A stretch of DNA of 64,000 bases from contig CP129482.1 in the NCBI GenBank assembly GCA_030583925.1, forward strand, positions 2,108,001-2,172,000. Direction: 5' to 3'. Below the pieces are notes generated by a model that saw nothing but the letters and a program-made list of their open reading frames with translations, was not told the DNA's origin and did not search any database. Made by a program: the position numbers and the translations under genes. Each line of letters starts with the position of its first letter. Within the stretch, counting starts at the first letter, position 1. The stretch comes from Anaerolineales bacterium. Lineage in GTDB: Bacteria > Chloroflexota > Anaerolineae > Anaerolineales > Villigracilaceae. This document shows positions 1 to 7,747 of this stretch, one piece after another.

Positions 1-40
1 GGAGATTGCTTCGTCGCAGCGAACGCTCCTCGCAATGACA
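1..40. repeat. Palindromic repeat family A, right half
   Basis: The first 40 bases read GGAGATTGCTTCGTCGC, then CTCCTCGCAATGACAT. They match the right arm of the complete copies at 2857-2941, 7652-7738, 16123-16203, 33850-33957 and 54312-54407. The left arm lies outside the window. The ATG at 35 belongs to this repeat and is not the start of the next gene. Confidence 0.8.
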
Positions 41-52
41 TATTGGAGACCT

Positions 53-685
53 ATGGCATCAGATCAATTTTCATTACGCGTGTACTCCTACCTCGACCGG
101 ATGCAACCGCAATACGCGGCGTTCGTCGGGACGATCACTCAGGGCGACCTTCCCACCGAGGGCATGGCCTCTCTCTATGTTGAGGTTGCGCCGGGCAATG
201 AGGTGTTCCGTCTCGTGGACATTGCGGTCAAATCCACCGAAGCGAAGCCGGGCGCGCAACTGGTCGAACGCGAGTTCGGCATGTTCGAGGTCCACTCGCA
301 TTCGCAAGCGGAAGTGCTGGAAGCTGGGCGGATTGTTTTAGACCGACTCAACCTCAAGCCCGAAGAACGCATCAAACCGTTCATCGCGTCCGTGCAGATC
401 ATTACCAACGTTGATCCGTATCAGGCGCAACTATTGAACCGCTTCCGCCGCGGCTCAATGCTCGTCCCCGGTGAGACGATGCTGGTGCTGGAATGTGCTC
501 CCGCCGCGTACATCAACTACGCGTGCAACGAAGCCGAGAAGGGCGCGAACATCAAAATCCTGCACGTGTCGTCTGTGGGACGGTTCGGTCGCATGTGGCT
601 TTCTGGTTCCGAAGCGGAGATCGTGTCAGCGCGCAATTCGGCAGTCAAGGCGTTGGAGGGGTTGGATGGGCGACCTGAGAAATAA
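53..685 (+). CDS. Tandem BMC-domain (BMC-T) microcompartment shell protein
   Basis: A predicted structural protein of a bacterial microcompartment shell. The 210-residue chain contains two copies of the BMC fold. The first runs over about residues 30-100 and starts with GMASLYVEV. The second runs over about 130-200, with GETMLVLECAPAAYINYAC near its start and SSVGRFGRMWLSGSEAEI near its end. Tandem BMC domains form trimeric pseudohexameric tiles (family knowledge). I chose the ATG at 53 because GGAG lies four bases upstream and the ATG at 35 is inside a dispersed repeat. The next gene is also of microcompartment type. No encapsulated enzyme is visible here, so the compartment's substrate is unknown. 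Confidence 0.8.
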   Translation: MASDQFSLRVYSYLDRMQPQYAAFVGTITQGDLPTEGMASLYVEVAPGNEVFRLVDIAVKSTEAKPGAQLVEREFGMFEVHSHSQAEVLEAGRIVLDRLNLKPEERIKPFIASVQIITNVDPYQAQLLNRFRRGSMLVPGETMLVLECAPAAYINYACNEAEKGANIKILHVSSVGRFGRMWLSGSEAEIVSARNSAVKALEGLDGRPEK

Positions 686-688
686 GAG

Positions 689-716
689 TAATTGGTAAAT
701 GGTAATTGGTAATTTT
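689..716. repeat. Short tandem heptamers (TAATTGG type)
   Basis: Imperfect tandem copies of a seven-base unit (TAATTGG, TAAATGG, TAATTGG, TAATTTT) lie directly after the BMC-T gene and directly before a palindrome of family B. Related GGAGATT/GGAGACT heptamers follow at about 780-800. Confidence 0.6.
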
Positions 717-718
717 TG

Positions 719-765
719 GTGGTCGAGTAGCCCCGAATGTTCTTTGAGGGGCGTATCGAGACCAC
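719..765. repeat. Palindromic repeat family B
   Basis: Arms GTGGTCGAGTAGCCCC and GGGGCGTATCGAGACCAC are inverted around a 13-base loop. The same arms recur inside coding sequence at 4908-4953 and, in variant form, at 59273-59315 and 59340-59409. Confidence 0.85.
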
Positions 766-801
766 AGCGCTCGATTGAGACTGGAGATTGGAGACTGGTG
801 T

Positions 802-1140
802 ATGCCCAAGATTTTCTACACCGAACGCGACATTGACGAGATGAAGGCACGCGGCGTCAAATCCATTGACGTGACCGAGAACGTGGTTATCACAGATTTG
901 GCATTGGAGCGCGCCATGCGCTACGAGATGAAGATTAACCGCGCCGAGGGCTCGTCTGCGCCGAAGGCAACGATGAGCGGATCGGTAAATCTGGTCGCGG
1001 CGTATCCGCGGGCGGAATCCGCTGGCGACGCGGAGTTGAAGCAAAGAATCAAATCCGCTGTGCTGGCAAAATTGGACGGTCAGGTGGACGCGGCAATGCT
1101 GGACGCGGTCATCGCGAGGGTGGTTTCATCGCTCAAGTAA
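802..1140 (+). CDS. Small microcompartment-associated protein (EutQ/PduM-like N-terminal type)
   Basis: A 112-residue protein. Its N-terminus (FYTERDIDEMKARG, then VTENVVITDLALERA) resembles the short domain that begins with an [I/Y]TE.DI...A..G pattern and ends with ..T..A...A. In many microcompartment loci this domain occurs alone or fused to EutQ-type proteins. That resemblance is by eye only. The C-terminal 50 residues (about 60-112) look helical (ELKQRIKSAVLAKLDG) and might be a targeting or assembly helix. I chose the ATG at 802; the nine codons before it are heptamer repeat sequence. It follows the BMC-T gene on the same strand and ends at a clear terminator. Confidence 0.55.
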   Translation: MPKIFYTERDIDEMKARGVKSIDVTENVVITDLALERAMRYEMKINRAEGSSAPKATMSGSVNLVAAYPRAESAGDAELKQRIKSAVLAKLDGQVDAAMLDAVIARVVSSLK

Positions 1141-1163
1141 TTTTCCCCGATTAAAAATAATCA

Positions 1164-1189
1164 ACCCGCCGAAAGGCGGGTGTTTTTTA
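1164..1189 (+). terminator. Rho-independent terminator of the BMC unit
   Basis: The stem ACCCGCC-GAAA-GGCGGGT is followed by GTTTTTTAT, 24 bases after the stop codon of the preceding gene. Confidence 0.85.
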
Positions 1190-1200
1190 TCAATTGCGTA

Positions 1201-1254
1201 AGGGCACAGCGGACGATTAATCGGCAATGTCATTCCTGGACTCGCTGTGCCCCT
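1201..1254. repeat. Palindromic repeat family C
   Basis: Arms AGGGCACAGCG and CGCTGTGCCCCT enclose about 30 bases. A second copy with the same arms lies at 5060-5115. Confidence 0.8.
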
Positions 1255-1259
1255 ACAAT

Positions 1260-1736
1260 TTACAACGTCGGTAATTTCTTTTCCGTTGCATTCAACAGAT
1301 CGATCATCTCCTCACGGATGTGCTTGTTGAGGAAGTGATGCTCAAGCGTGGACAGCGGCAGAAAGCGCGCGCCTGCCACCACGTGGATGCAGTTCGCCGA
1401 GCCGCACAGGCAGATGAACGGCGCGTCCATTTCCCATTCGGTGGAGGGATAGAAGAAAGAGAGTTCTTCGCCCTTTTCGATGTCGCGCCGCGCGACCATT
1501 TCCATCTTCGCGGTATCTAAAATTACATTCGGGTCGCAGGAATGGTTCAACGCGGCGAGTTTACCCACGTCAGTGTGTTCGGTGCGGTCAATTTGCACGG
1601 TGAAGCGATTCGGTTTGTTCACCACTTTCTCGCGCGGGATCTCGCAAATCACCTCGCCTTTTTTGTATTGCTGTTTCGTGATCAGACTTCTAAATTTATT
1701 CTCGGTCTTGATCACAAGCGTTTCCATCGAAACCAT
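1260..1736 (-). CDS. SET-domain protein
   Basis: A 158-residue protein with the hallmarks of a SET-domain lysine methyltransferase. NHSCDPNV (about residues 65-72) and GEELSFFYPSTEWEM (about 88-102) match the pseudoknot motifs that bind S-adenosylmethionine. CLCGSANC matches the post-SET Cys cluster. The substrate is unknown. AAAGGATG seven to eight bases upstream of the ATG at 1736 supports that start over the METL start three codons later. The gene stands alone and is divergent from the protease gene at 1955. Confidence 0.8.
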   Translation of the reverse strand: MVSMETLVIKTENKFRSLITKQQYKKGEVICEIPREKVVNKPNRFTVQIDRTEHTDVGKLAALNHSCDPNVILDTAKMEMVARRDIEKGEELSFFYPSTEWEMDAPFICLCGSANCIHVVAGARFLPLSTLEHHFLNKHIREEMIDLLNATEKKLPTL

Positions 1737-1954
1737 TTTGTCATCCTTTCATTGAATGTTCGTGCAAACATTTTTATAAGTATAACGACAATGAAAATAA
1801 TTACAAGGGCTTGGATAATAAAAATAAAAACTTTAAGAAACTCCCCGAACGGCTAGGATATAAACCCATCGAACGCCCGATGTATATTATTTTTATATGC
1901 ACTACACTATCAACGCTTGGTACAAGTAAATCAATATGATATAAGGAGTGCATC

Positions 1955-2845
1955 ATGTCTGAATTAACCAATTTCTCAAACGCGCTTACCTCCGCTGTAG
2001 AAAAAGGCGGCGCGTCCACCGTTCTCGTCGACGCACGCAAGCGTTATCCCGCCAGCGGAATCGCCTATGCCGAAGACCTCGTACTCACCGCCGATCATGT
2101 CGTGACTCGTGAAGACATCAAAGTGACATTGCCCAACGGCAAGAGTCTCGCGGCGACTGTCGCTGGGCGCGACGCAGGCTCTGACCTTGCATTGCTCAAA
2201 CTCGCGGAGAAAGTTTTAACTCCCGCAAAAACATCGAGCGAAGTCAAAGTCGGTCATCTCGTGTTAGCGCTTGGAAGACCCAACGCCTCAGGCATACAAG
2301 CCTCGTGGGGCATCGTCACTGCGATTGCTGGTCCTGCGCGCACGCATCGCGGCGGCTTGCTCGACGAATACATCCAAACCGAAACGACGCCATATCCTGG
2401 CTTCTCTGGCGGTCCGCTCGTCAACACGGCGGGCGAAGTTCTCGGGCTCAACACCTCGGGGCTGACGCACAGTTCGTCGCTCACGATTCCCGTCAACGTG
2501 GCGTGGCGCATCGCGGATGAACTTGCAAAGCACGGCTCGGTCAAACGCGGCTATCTCGGCGTTCGCACACAACCTGTTGAAATCCCTGAAGCCGCGCGCA
2601 AGAGTCTCAAGCGCGATCAATCCAGCGGCTTGCTCGTGTTATGGCTCGAAGAAAACGGACCCGCGCAACAAGGCGGCTTGTTTGTCGGCGATACCATCAT
2701 CGCGGTTGGCGGTCAAACCGTTAGCGACCCCGACGACCTTGTCACTGCGCTCAAGAGCGATGTTGTTGGCAAGTCCGTCGCAGTCGAAGTGTTGCGCGGC
2801 GGCAAATCCGAAACGGTCAACGTGAAGGTAGGCGAACGCAAGTGA
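1955..2845 (+). CDS. HtrA/DegP-like (S1C) serine protease with PDZ domain
   Basis: A trypsin-like protease of 296 residues. The likely catalytic triad is His48 (LTADHVV), Asp77 (GSDLALLK) and Ser151 (GFSGGPLV, with Phe where most family members have Asn). A PDZ domain follows from about residue 195 (GYLGV to the C-terminus) with the GLFVGDTIIAVGG core. No signal peptide or transmembrane segment is visible, so a cytoplasmic or non-classical location is likely, unlike typical DegP. AAGGAG lies eight bases before the ATG. A LuxR-type regulator gene follows on the same strand, separated by a palindromic repeat. Confidence 0.85.
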   Translation: MSELTNFSNALTSAVEKGGASTVLVDARKRYPASGIAYAEDLVLTADHVVTREDIKVTLPNGKSLAATVAGRDAGSDLALLKLAEKVLTPAKTSSEVKVGHLVLALGRPNASGIQASWGIVTAIAGPARTHRGGLLDEYIQTETTPYPGFSGGPLVNTAGEVLGLNTSGLTHSSSLTIPVNVAWRIADELAKHGSVKRGYLGVRTQPVEIPEAARKSLKRDQSSGLLVLWLEENGPAQQGGLFVGDTIIAVGGQTVSDPDDLVTALKSDVVGKSVAVEVLRGGKSETVNVKVGERK

Positions 2846-2856
2846 TTCGTACCATC

Positions 2857-2941
2857 ATGTCATTGCGAGGGCGATGCTCCTCGCCCGAAGCAATCTCCAA
2901 CCATGCGACGGAGATTGCTTCGCCTTCGGCTCACAATGACG
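2857..2941. repeat. Palindromic repeat family A, complete copy
   Basis: Starts ATGTCATTGCGAG, passes GAAGCAATCTCC and its mirror GGAGATTGCTTCG, and ends CTCACAATGAC. It fills the gap between the protease and regulator genes. Confidence 0.85.
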
Positions 2942-2954
2942 GGTTGTTGAGATT

Positions 2955-3530
2955 ATGATTCGAGTCTTGCTAAAAATTTCCTCTCCTGCCTTGCGCGCTG
3001 GATTGCAAGCGTTACTCGCGGCCGACGCATCAATTAAAGTTGTAAATGATTCTTTGGATGAAGAAAGCGAAGCGGACGTGATGATCACGTCCGCTTCGCC
3101 CGCTTCTTTTCTCGGACGTGAGCCTGCCGCGTCCTCGTCGGCTGGAGTCCTCCTCCTGAGCGGCGACCCGCTTCCCGTCGAGGAGATGAAGCGTTTGCCC
3201 CACGTGTGGGGAATCCTGCCCGTCGATTCATCCGCCGAAGAGTTGACCGCCGCCGTCCGCGCGTTATCACAAGGACTCATCGTCGGCGCGCCGCAGTTGT
3301 TATTCGAATCGGACAGCGAACCCATCGAGCGCGGTCCGCTCACCGAACGGGAATTGGAAGCGCTTAATTTATTGGCGCGGGGATTGGCGAACAAGCAGAT
3401 CGCCGTCGAATTGGGAATCAGCGAACACACCGTGAAATTTCACGTCTCTTCGATCTACGCAAAACTCAACGTGACCAACCGCACCGAAGCCGTTCGCGCA
3501 GGTCTGCGCGGCGGTTGGATCGCGCTTTAG
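2955..3530 (+). CDS. LuxR/NarL-type regulator with degenerate receiver
   Basis: A 191-residue transcription regulator. The C-terminal LuxR helix-turn-helix (about residues 128-185) has LTERELEALNLLARG, NKQIAVELGISEHTVKFHV and NRTEAV. The N-terminal 115 residues resemble a response-regulator receiver domain. The expected phospho-acceptor strand (family pattern DVVLLD) reads ADVMITSA, so the acceptor Asp seems lost, and an acidic pocket is not obvious. It may therefore work without phosphorylation. The start overlaps the end of repeat A. It probably belongs with the upstream HtrA gene. The 3' end overlaps the convergent gene by four bases. Confidence 0.8.
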   Translation: MIRVLLKISSPALRAGLQALLAADASIKVVNDSLDEESEADVMITSASPASFLGREPAASSSAGVLLLSGDPLPVEEMKRLPHVWGILPVDSSAEELTAAVRALSQGLIVGAPQLLFESDSEPIERGPLTERELEALNLLARGLANKQIAVELGISEHTVKFHVSSIYAKLNVTNRTEAVRAGLRGGWIAL

Positions 3531-3817
3531 ATTCCGTGACCGCCCACTGGAGTCGTCTCAAATCGCTCGCCGAACCCAGCGATGAGTGACCTGCCGCGTG
3601 CAATTGCATTTTGAACGGAGGGCAAGGACAACGACGCTTTGTGGCTTTCTTCGTTTTCCCACACTTCGGTGATCCAAATCGCATTCTCGTCGGTTGAGTC
3701 TTTTGCGATCACATAACTCAAACAGCCAGGCATATCGTGGATGCCGTCCAATAGAATTTCGATCAACACATCACGTTGACCTACTGTCGTTTTCATTTTT
3801 CCGATCAAGCCATACAT
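3527..3817 (-). CDS. ABM-domain (YgiN-like) putative monooxygenase
   Basis: A 96-residue single-domain protein of the antibiotic biosynthesis monooxygenase fold (MYGLIGKMKTTVGQRDVLIEIL; PGCLSYVIAKDS; ITEVWENEESHKASL). Family members oxidise quinols or other aromatics without a cofactor, or serve as small stress proteins. The substrate cannot be told from the sequence. AAGGAG eight bases upstream supports the ATG at 3817. Confidence 0.75.
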   Translation of the reverse strand: MYGLIGKMKTTVGQRDVLIEILLDGIHDMPGCLSYVIAKDSTDENAIWITEVWENEESHKASLSLPSVQNAIARGRSLIAGFGERFETTPVGGHGI

Positions 3818-3831
3818 AATCCATGCTCCTT

Positions 3832-5022
3832 CTAAAACATCGCCAATTGACTCGCGGGGCGTTTCCCGTCGAGCAACACAAACGGTGTGGCGCGAGCGAC
3901 AACGATACCCAGTTTGCGAAGCGCGGTCAAGTCGCGGAGTTTGCTTGCGCGCCGCGCTTGAAGGATCGCCTCCGCGCCTTTGGGTCCAATGCCAGGGATA
4001 CGGAGCAGGTCACGCTTCTCCGCTTTATTGATTTCCAGCGGTTTTTCTATCAAATTCATTTGCGCCCATGCCAGTTTCGGGTCGGTGGGGAGGGGGAGAT
4101 TGCCGTTTTGCAGAAAAGGCATTTCCTCCAGATCGAAACCGTAGTCTCGAAGCAAAAACGACGCCTGATACAAACGATGCTCGCGCAATGGATTCACGGC
4201 GGCTTTGTTTTCGAGCGGCGTATCACGGATGGGAAAGAACGCCGAGTAATACGCTCGCGTCAGGCGGACATTTTTCATCAGCCAGTTCGTCGTTGTCAGC
4301 AACTCCAAGTCGCTTTCGTCGGAGCCGCCCGCGACGAATTGCGTCACCGTGGACGGATATTTCCCGTTCCAGAATTTATACGCGGGCTGTGACCGTCGAA
4401 TCTCCTCCACCCATTTCAGCGGACGAAGCAATTCCTCGATGAACATTTTATGCGGGGCAAGTTTCGCCAGCCGTTCGGTGTTCGGCGCTTCGAGGTTGAT
4501 CGAGACGCGGTCGGCGAGTTGCATCATCCGCTCGACCTGTCCCTTTTCCGCGCCAGGCATGATCTTGAGGTGCATGTAGCCGCGGAAGCCAAGTCGCTTG
4601 CGGAGGATCTCCGCCGTGTCGATAATTTTGTTCTGCGTGTTGGCTCCACCCGCCGCGATGCCCGAACTGAGGAAAATCCCGTCTGCCATTTTTGCTTGAT
4701 TCATCTTCATGAACAACTCGGCGAATTCCTGCGGCTTGAACGTGGCGCGGCGGAAATCGCGTCCCGCGCGGAAGGGACAGTAATAGCAATCCCGCTCGCA
4801 CGCCGACGTGAGCAGGGTCTTCAACAGGACGATGTTTTTCCCATTGGGCAGTTGTGCGGAATGTGTGAACGCGGCGCGCTTTTCCTTGGGAGTGAAGCAA
4901 GCGGGCTTGGTCTCGATACGCCCCTCGCTACCGCTCGGGGCTACTCGACCACCGTGCGCGTCCTCCGCGTGCTCCAACTCCATCTGGCTGGAAAGTTCGA
5001 TCAGGGTGTCCAGAGGGTTCAT
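3832..5022 (-). CDS. Radical SAM protein with C-terminal helix-hairpin-helix
   Basis: About 396 residues. ACERDCYYCPF holds the CX3CX2C motif that ligates the 4Fe-4S cluster. The C-terminal LLRIPGIGPKGAEAIL is a helix-hairpin-helix of the DNA-binding type. This combination is typical of the uncharacterised radical SAM group annotated as putative DNA modification or repair protein. I chose the ATG at 5022 because upstream codons fall in repeat C. Residues from about 19 to 35 (HGGRVAPSGSEGRIETK) are encoded by a palindrome of family B (4908-4953). This is an in-frame insertion near the N-terminus, ahead of the cluster motif. Confidence 0.85.
   Translation of the reverse strand: MNPLDTLIELSSQMELEHAEDAHGGRVAPSGSEGRIETKPACFTPKEKRAAFTHSAQLPNGKNIVLLKTLLTSACERDCYYCPFRAGRDFRRATFKPQEFAELFMKMNQAKMADGIFLSSGIAAGGANTQNKIIDTAEILRKRLGFRGYMHLKIMPGAEKGQVERMMQLADRVSINLEAPNTERLAKLAPHKMFIEELLRPLKWVEEIRRSQPAYKFWNGKYPSTVTQFVAGGSDESDLELLTTTNWLMKNVRLTRAYYSAFFPIRDTPLENKAAVNPLREHRLYQASFLLRDYGFDLEEMPFLQNGNLPLPTDPKLAWAQMNLIEKPLEINKAEKRDLLRIPGIGPKGAEAILQARRASKLRDLTALRKLGIVVARATPFVLLDGKRPASQLAMF
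4908..4953. repeat. Palindromic repeat family B inside the radical SAM gene
   Basis: TGGTCTCGATACGCCCC and GGGGCTACTCGACCACC are inverted around CTCGCTACCGCTC. The arms are those of the intergenic copy at 719-765. The copy is open in the reading frame of the host gene on the minus strand and adds about 16 residues. Confidence 0.9.
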
Positions 5023-5059
5023 GCGGCAATTATAGAACGGATATTCTAAATTGGCAAGT

Positions 5060-5115
5060 AGGGGCACAGCGACGTTCCGCTCTGACACGACGAACGGATA
5101 ATTCGCTGTGCCCCT
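5060..5115. repeat. Palindromic repeat family C
   Basis: Arms AGGGGCACAGCG and CGCTGTGCCCCT match the copy at 1201-1254. It occupies the divergent promoter region between the radical SAM and nucleotidylyltransferase genes. Confidence 0.85.
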
Positions 5116-5140
5116 GCAACGATTCGTTTATAATCCCCTC

Positions 5141-5716
5141 ATGCCGAATAAAAAGTACGCGCGCATCGCGATGATCGCCCGCTGGAAACCTGTTCATCTT
5201 GGGCACGCGGCGATTCTGTGGGCGTTGTGCAACAGCGGGGAGGAGGCGCTCATCGGCGTTGGCAGTTCCAATCGCTACAACGCGCGCAACCCGTTCACGC
5301 TCGAAGAAACACGCGACATGCTGGAACTGGCGCTTGCGGGCTTCACGAATTATCGGATCATCTCCGTCCCCGACCTGGATGATGGTCCGCGCTGGCGCGT
5401 GATGGTGAAGGATTTGTTCGGCGCGCTGGACGCGTTCGTGACGGAAAACCCTTACGTGACGCATCTCCTCAAGGACGATTACCGCGTCATCCGCCCGGTG
5501 GAGTTGGTCCCGCCTCGGGAGCGCGTACCAGCCGAAGGGTCCGAAGTGAGGCGGGCGATGGCGCAGGGAGCGGATTGGGAGTCGCTTGTCCCAACTGCGG
5601 TGGCAGAGTATATTAAGTCCAATCGTTTGGATATTAGATTTCGGAATGAGTTCGGGTTGGAAACATTGGCAATGATGACGGTGATCGAGGGTGCGTCGCA
5701 CTCGGAAGATAGATAA
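5141..5716 (+). CDS. Nicotinamide-nucleotide adenylyltransferase-like nucleotidyltransferase
   Basis: A 191-residue protein of the HxGH nucleotidyltransferase fold. RWKPVHLGHAAIL carries the HLGH nucleotide-binding motif. PAEGSEVRRAMAQG is in the place of the C-terminal ISSTxxR motif. Length and layout fit archaeal-type NMN adenylyltransferases, which make NAD from NMN. The NAD synthetase gene 2 kb downstream makes an NAD role plausible, but a cytidylyltransferase cannot be excluded. The start ATG at 5141 is just after repeat C. The last eight codons and the stop come from repeat D (5691-5741), so the native C-terminus has been rewritten. Confidence 0.75.
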   Translation: MPNKKYARIAMIARWKPVHLGHAAILWALCNSGEEALIGVGSSNRYNARNPFTLEETRDMLELALAGFTNYRIISVPDLDDGPRWRVMVKDLFGALDAFVTENPYVTHLLKDDYRVIRPVELVPPRERVPAEGSEVRRAMAQGADWESLVPTAVAEYIKSNRLDIRFRNEFGLETLAMMTVIEGASHSEDR

Positions 5717-5741
5717 AATCTAAAGGTCAGGTGCGACGCAC
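5691..5741. repeat. Palindromic repeat family D
   Basis: Arms GTGCGTCGCAC and GTGCGACGCAC; the right arm is preceded by GGTCAG. A longer copy with the same arms and the same GGTCAG lies at 59645-59731. This copy supplies the stop codon of the nucleotidyltransferase gene. Confidence 0.85.
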
Positions 5742-5762
5742 TTGTGCCGATAAGGAGCCAAC

Positions 5763-6725
5763 ATGTATTCATGGGATGACGACACTTCAAAATGGTACGG
5801 TGATGGGAAATACGCATACGCGCCCGCTGCGGCGCCTGCGCGGGCGGCGTCTGCTACGCGCGCCGCGGCTTCGGGACCGCGCACTTACGAAAAGAAAGCA
5901 GGACCGAACGAAAAGATCATTGATCCGAAACAACACGTTTCAACTGAATCGAAAAATCCCATTATTGTGGCGATTGACGTGACCGGCTCGATGGCGTCGT
6001 GGCCCTTCGAAATCTTCGACCGCCTGCCGTTGATGTACAACACGCTCTCGCAATACCGCCCGGATGTGGCGATCTCGTTCGCAGCGATCGGCGACGCCAA
6101 AGTGGACCGCTGGCCCCTGCAGGTAACTCCCTTCGCCAGCGGATATGACCTCGAGCAATTGCTCGGTTCGCTTTACGGCGAGGGCGGCGGAGGCGACGCG
6201 CCCGAATCGTACGGTCTGTTCGCGCGCTGGGTCAATACGCATGTGACGATTCCATCTCTCGATGAGGCGCCGTTCCTCATCGTCTTCGGCGACATCAACA
6301 TGCACGCCAAAATGGACAGCGGACAGGTGAGTCATTATCTCGGCGACAGCGTGTGGGGCAACCTTGATGCGGTGGATGAATGGCAAAAGGTGACGCAAAA
6401 GTGGAACACGTGGTTCCTGCGCCGACCCGGCGGCAAGCGCGGCGACGTGGTGGACAAACAGTGGGGCGACGCCATCGGCGAACAGAAGATCTTCCACATC
6501 GAAGATGAACAACGCGCGGTGGATTACGCCATGGGGCTGATCGCTCGTTCGTGGGGCTACTTCGGCGACTTCCAAGATAACATGCGCGCGCGGCAGGACG
6601 AATCGAAGGTGAAGCAGGTCAGCAAGCCGATTGCGATGATCTGCCCGCGCTGCGGCGCGCCGATCCCCGTGGACGCGAGCGGGATGTTCAAGTGCAAGTT
6701 CTGCGGGACGACGCTGAAGTTGTAA
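5763..6725 (+). CDS. VWA-domain protein with C-terminal zinc ribbon
   Basis: A 320-residue soluble protein. An Ala/Pro-rich N-terminus (about 1-50) precedes a von Willebrand A domain starting at about 65 (IIVAIDVTGSM, a DxTGS version of the metal-ion-dependent adhesion site), with GEGGGGDAPESYG and FLIVFGD later. The C-terminus holds a zinc ribbon (CPRCG, then CKFCG). The combination suggests a protein-binding or scaffold role inside the cell. The partner is unknown. It is closely followed by the barrel gene at 6773, probably in one operon. Confidence 0.75.
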   Translation: MYSWDDDTSKWYGDGKYAYAPAAAPARAASATRAAASGPRTYEKKAGPNEKIIDPKQHVSTESKNPIIVAIDVTGSMASWPFEIFDRLPLMYNTLSQYRPDVAISFAAIGDAKVDRWPLQVTPFASGYDLEQLLGSLYGEGGGGDAPESYGLFARWVNTHVTIPSLDEAPFLIVFGDINMHAKMDSGQVSHYLGDSVWGNLDAVDEWQKVTQKWNTWFLRRPGGKRGDVVDKQWGDAIGEQKIFHIEDEQRAVDYAMGLIARSWGYFGDFQDNMRARQDESKVKQVSKPIAMICPRCGAPIPVDASGMFKCKFCGTTLKL

Positions 6726-6772
6726 CGCAGGCTTTATCTTGCGCTCGCAAAGTGAACTTTGCGGTACAAACC

Positions 6773-7672
6773 ATGAACGTCATCGTCACCACGCCTCCGT
6801 ACGCCGACTTCCTCGCCGAGGTCGCGTCGCATCCCATCGTGAGCGGGTTCCGCCTCAATACGGTGATGCCTTTGCGCGAAACGCAGCGCGAGGTGTTGCA
6901 ACGCCTGGGCAAATTCAAACAGCCGATCTGGGTGGATTTGAAAGGACGGCAGTTGCGCGTGGTCGGCGCGGCGATCCCGCCGTACACGGAGATAAAACTT
7001 TCCCATCGCATCAAAGTCGAAACGCCGGTCGACGCGTATTTTTCCGACGGACTGGAACGCGTCCGCGTGGCGGCAGTGGACGGCGACCGACTCATCCTAG
7101 CCGACGGACCGCGCCGGCTTGTCGGTCCGGGCGAGTCAGTCAACATCATGCACCCGTCGCTGAAAATCGAAGGCACGCTCACCGAAACGGACAAGACCTA
7201 TCTCGCCGCGCTGAAAGACCTCGGCATGACGAAAGTGATGCTTTCGTATGTCGAGTCGGTGGAGGATGTGGACGAGGTGAAAAGCCTCCTGCCGAACGCG
7301 GAAGTGATCCTCAAGATCGAAACGCAACGCGGGCTTGACTTCGCCCAAAAGCACGGCGCGAAGCATGGGCGTCTCATGGCGGCGCGCGGCGACCTGTTCG
7401 TGGAGGTGATTCGCCCGCACAAGATCGCGTCCGCTGTGAAGGCAATCGTCCAAGCGGACAAAGACGCGGTCGTCGCCAGCCGCATTTTGGATTCGATGGC
7501 GTTGAGTCCCATCCCCGCGAGCGCCGACATCAGCGACGTGGCATTTTTGCTCGAGATCGGCTATCGCACGTTCATGCTCGGCGATTCGGTTTGCCTGCGC
7601 CGCGAGTCCGTGATCGAGGCGTTGAATTTGTTGGAAGAGATGGGGAAGGACATGTCATTGCGAGCCCGATAG
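6773..7672 (+). CDS. Pyruvate kinase-like TIM-barrel protein
   Basis: About 299 residues resembling the barrel of pyruvate kinase. PIWVDLKGRQLRV matches the domain start, then an inserted beta segment (VETPVDAYFSDG). VILKIETQRGLDF matches the KIEN..G motif, and MAARGDLFVEV matches the MARGDLG motif. It is far shorter than a full pyruvate kinase (about 470 residues) and lacks the C-terminal allosteric domain, so it is probably a paralogue with another reaction. The ATG at 6773 gives the first conserved codons. The final residues (MSLRAR) and the stop codon lie in repeat A at 7652-7738. Confidence 0.7.
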   Translation: MNVIVTTPPYADFLAEVASHPIVSGFRLNTVMPLRETQREVLQRLGKFKQPIWVDLKGRQLRVVGAAIPPYTEIKLSHRIKVETPVDAYFSDGLERVRVAAVDGDRLILADGPRRLVGPGESVNIMHPSLKIEGTLTETDKTYLAALKDLGMTKVMLSYVESVEDVDEVKSLLPNAEVILKIETQRGLDFAQKHGAKHGRLMAARGDLFVEVIRPHKIASAVKAIVQADKDAVVASRILDSMALSPIPASADISDVAFLLEIGYRTFMLGDSVCLRRESVIEALNLLEEMGKDMSLRAR

Positions 7673-7738
7673 GGCGAAGCAATCTTCTGTAATCGAGGAG
7701 ATTGCTTCGTCGGGCTGAAGCCATCCTCGCAACGACAT
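7652..7738. repeat. Palindromic repeat family A, complete copy
   Basis: Begins ATGTCATTGCGAGC and ends CCTCGCAACGACAT, with the GCAATCTTC/GGAGATTGC mirror at the centre. It provides the last codons of the upstream gene and fills the gap before nadE. Confidence 0.85.
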
Positions 7739-7747
7739 AAACCCTTT

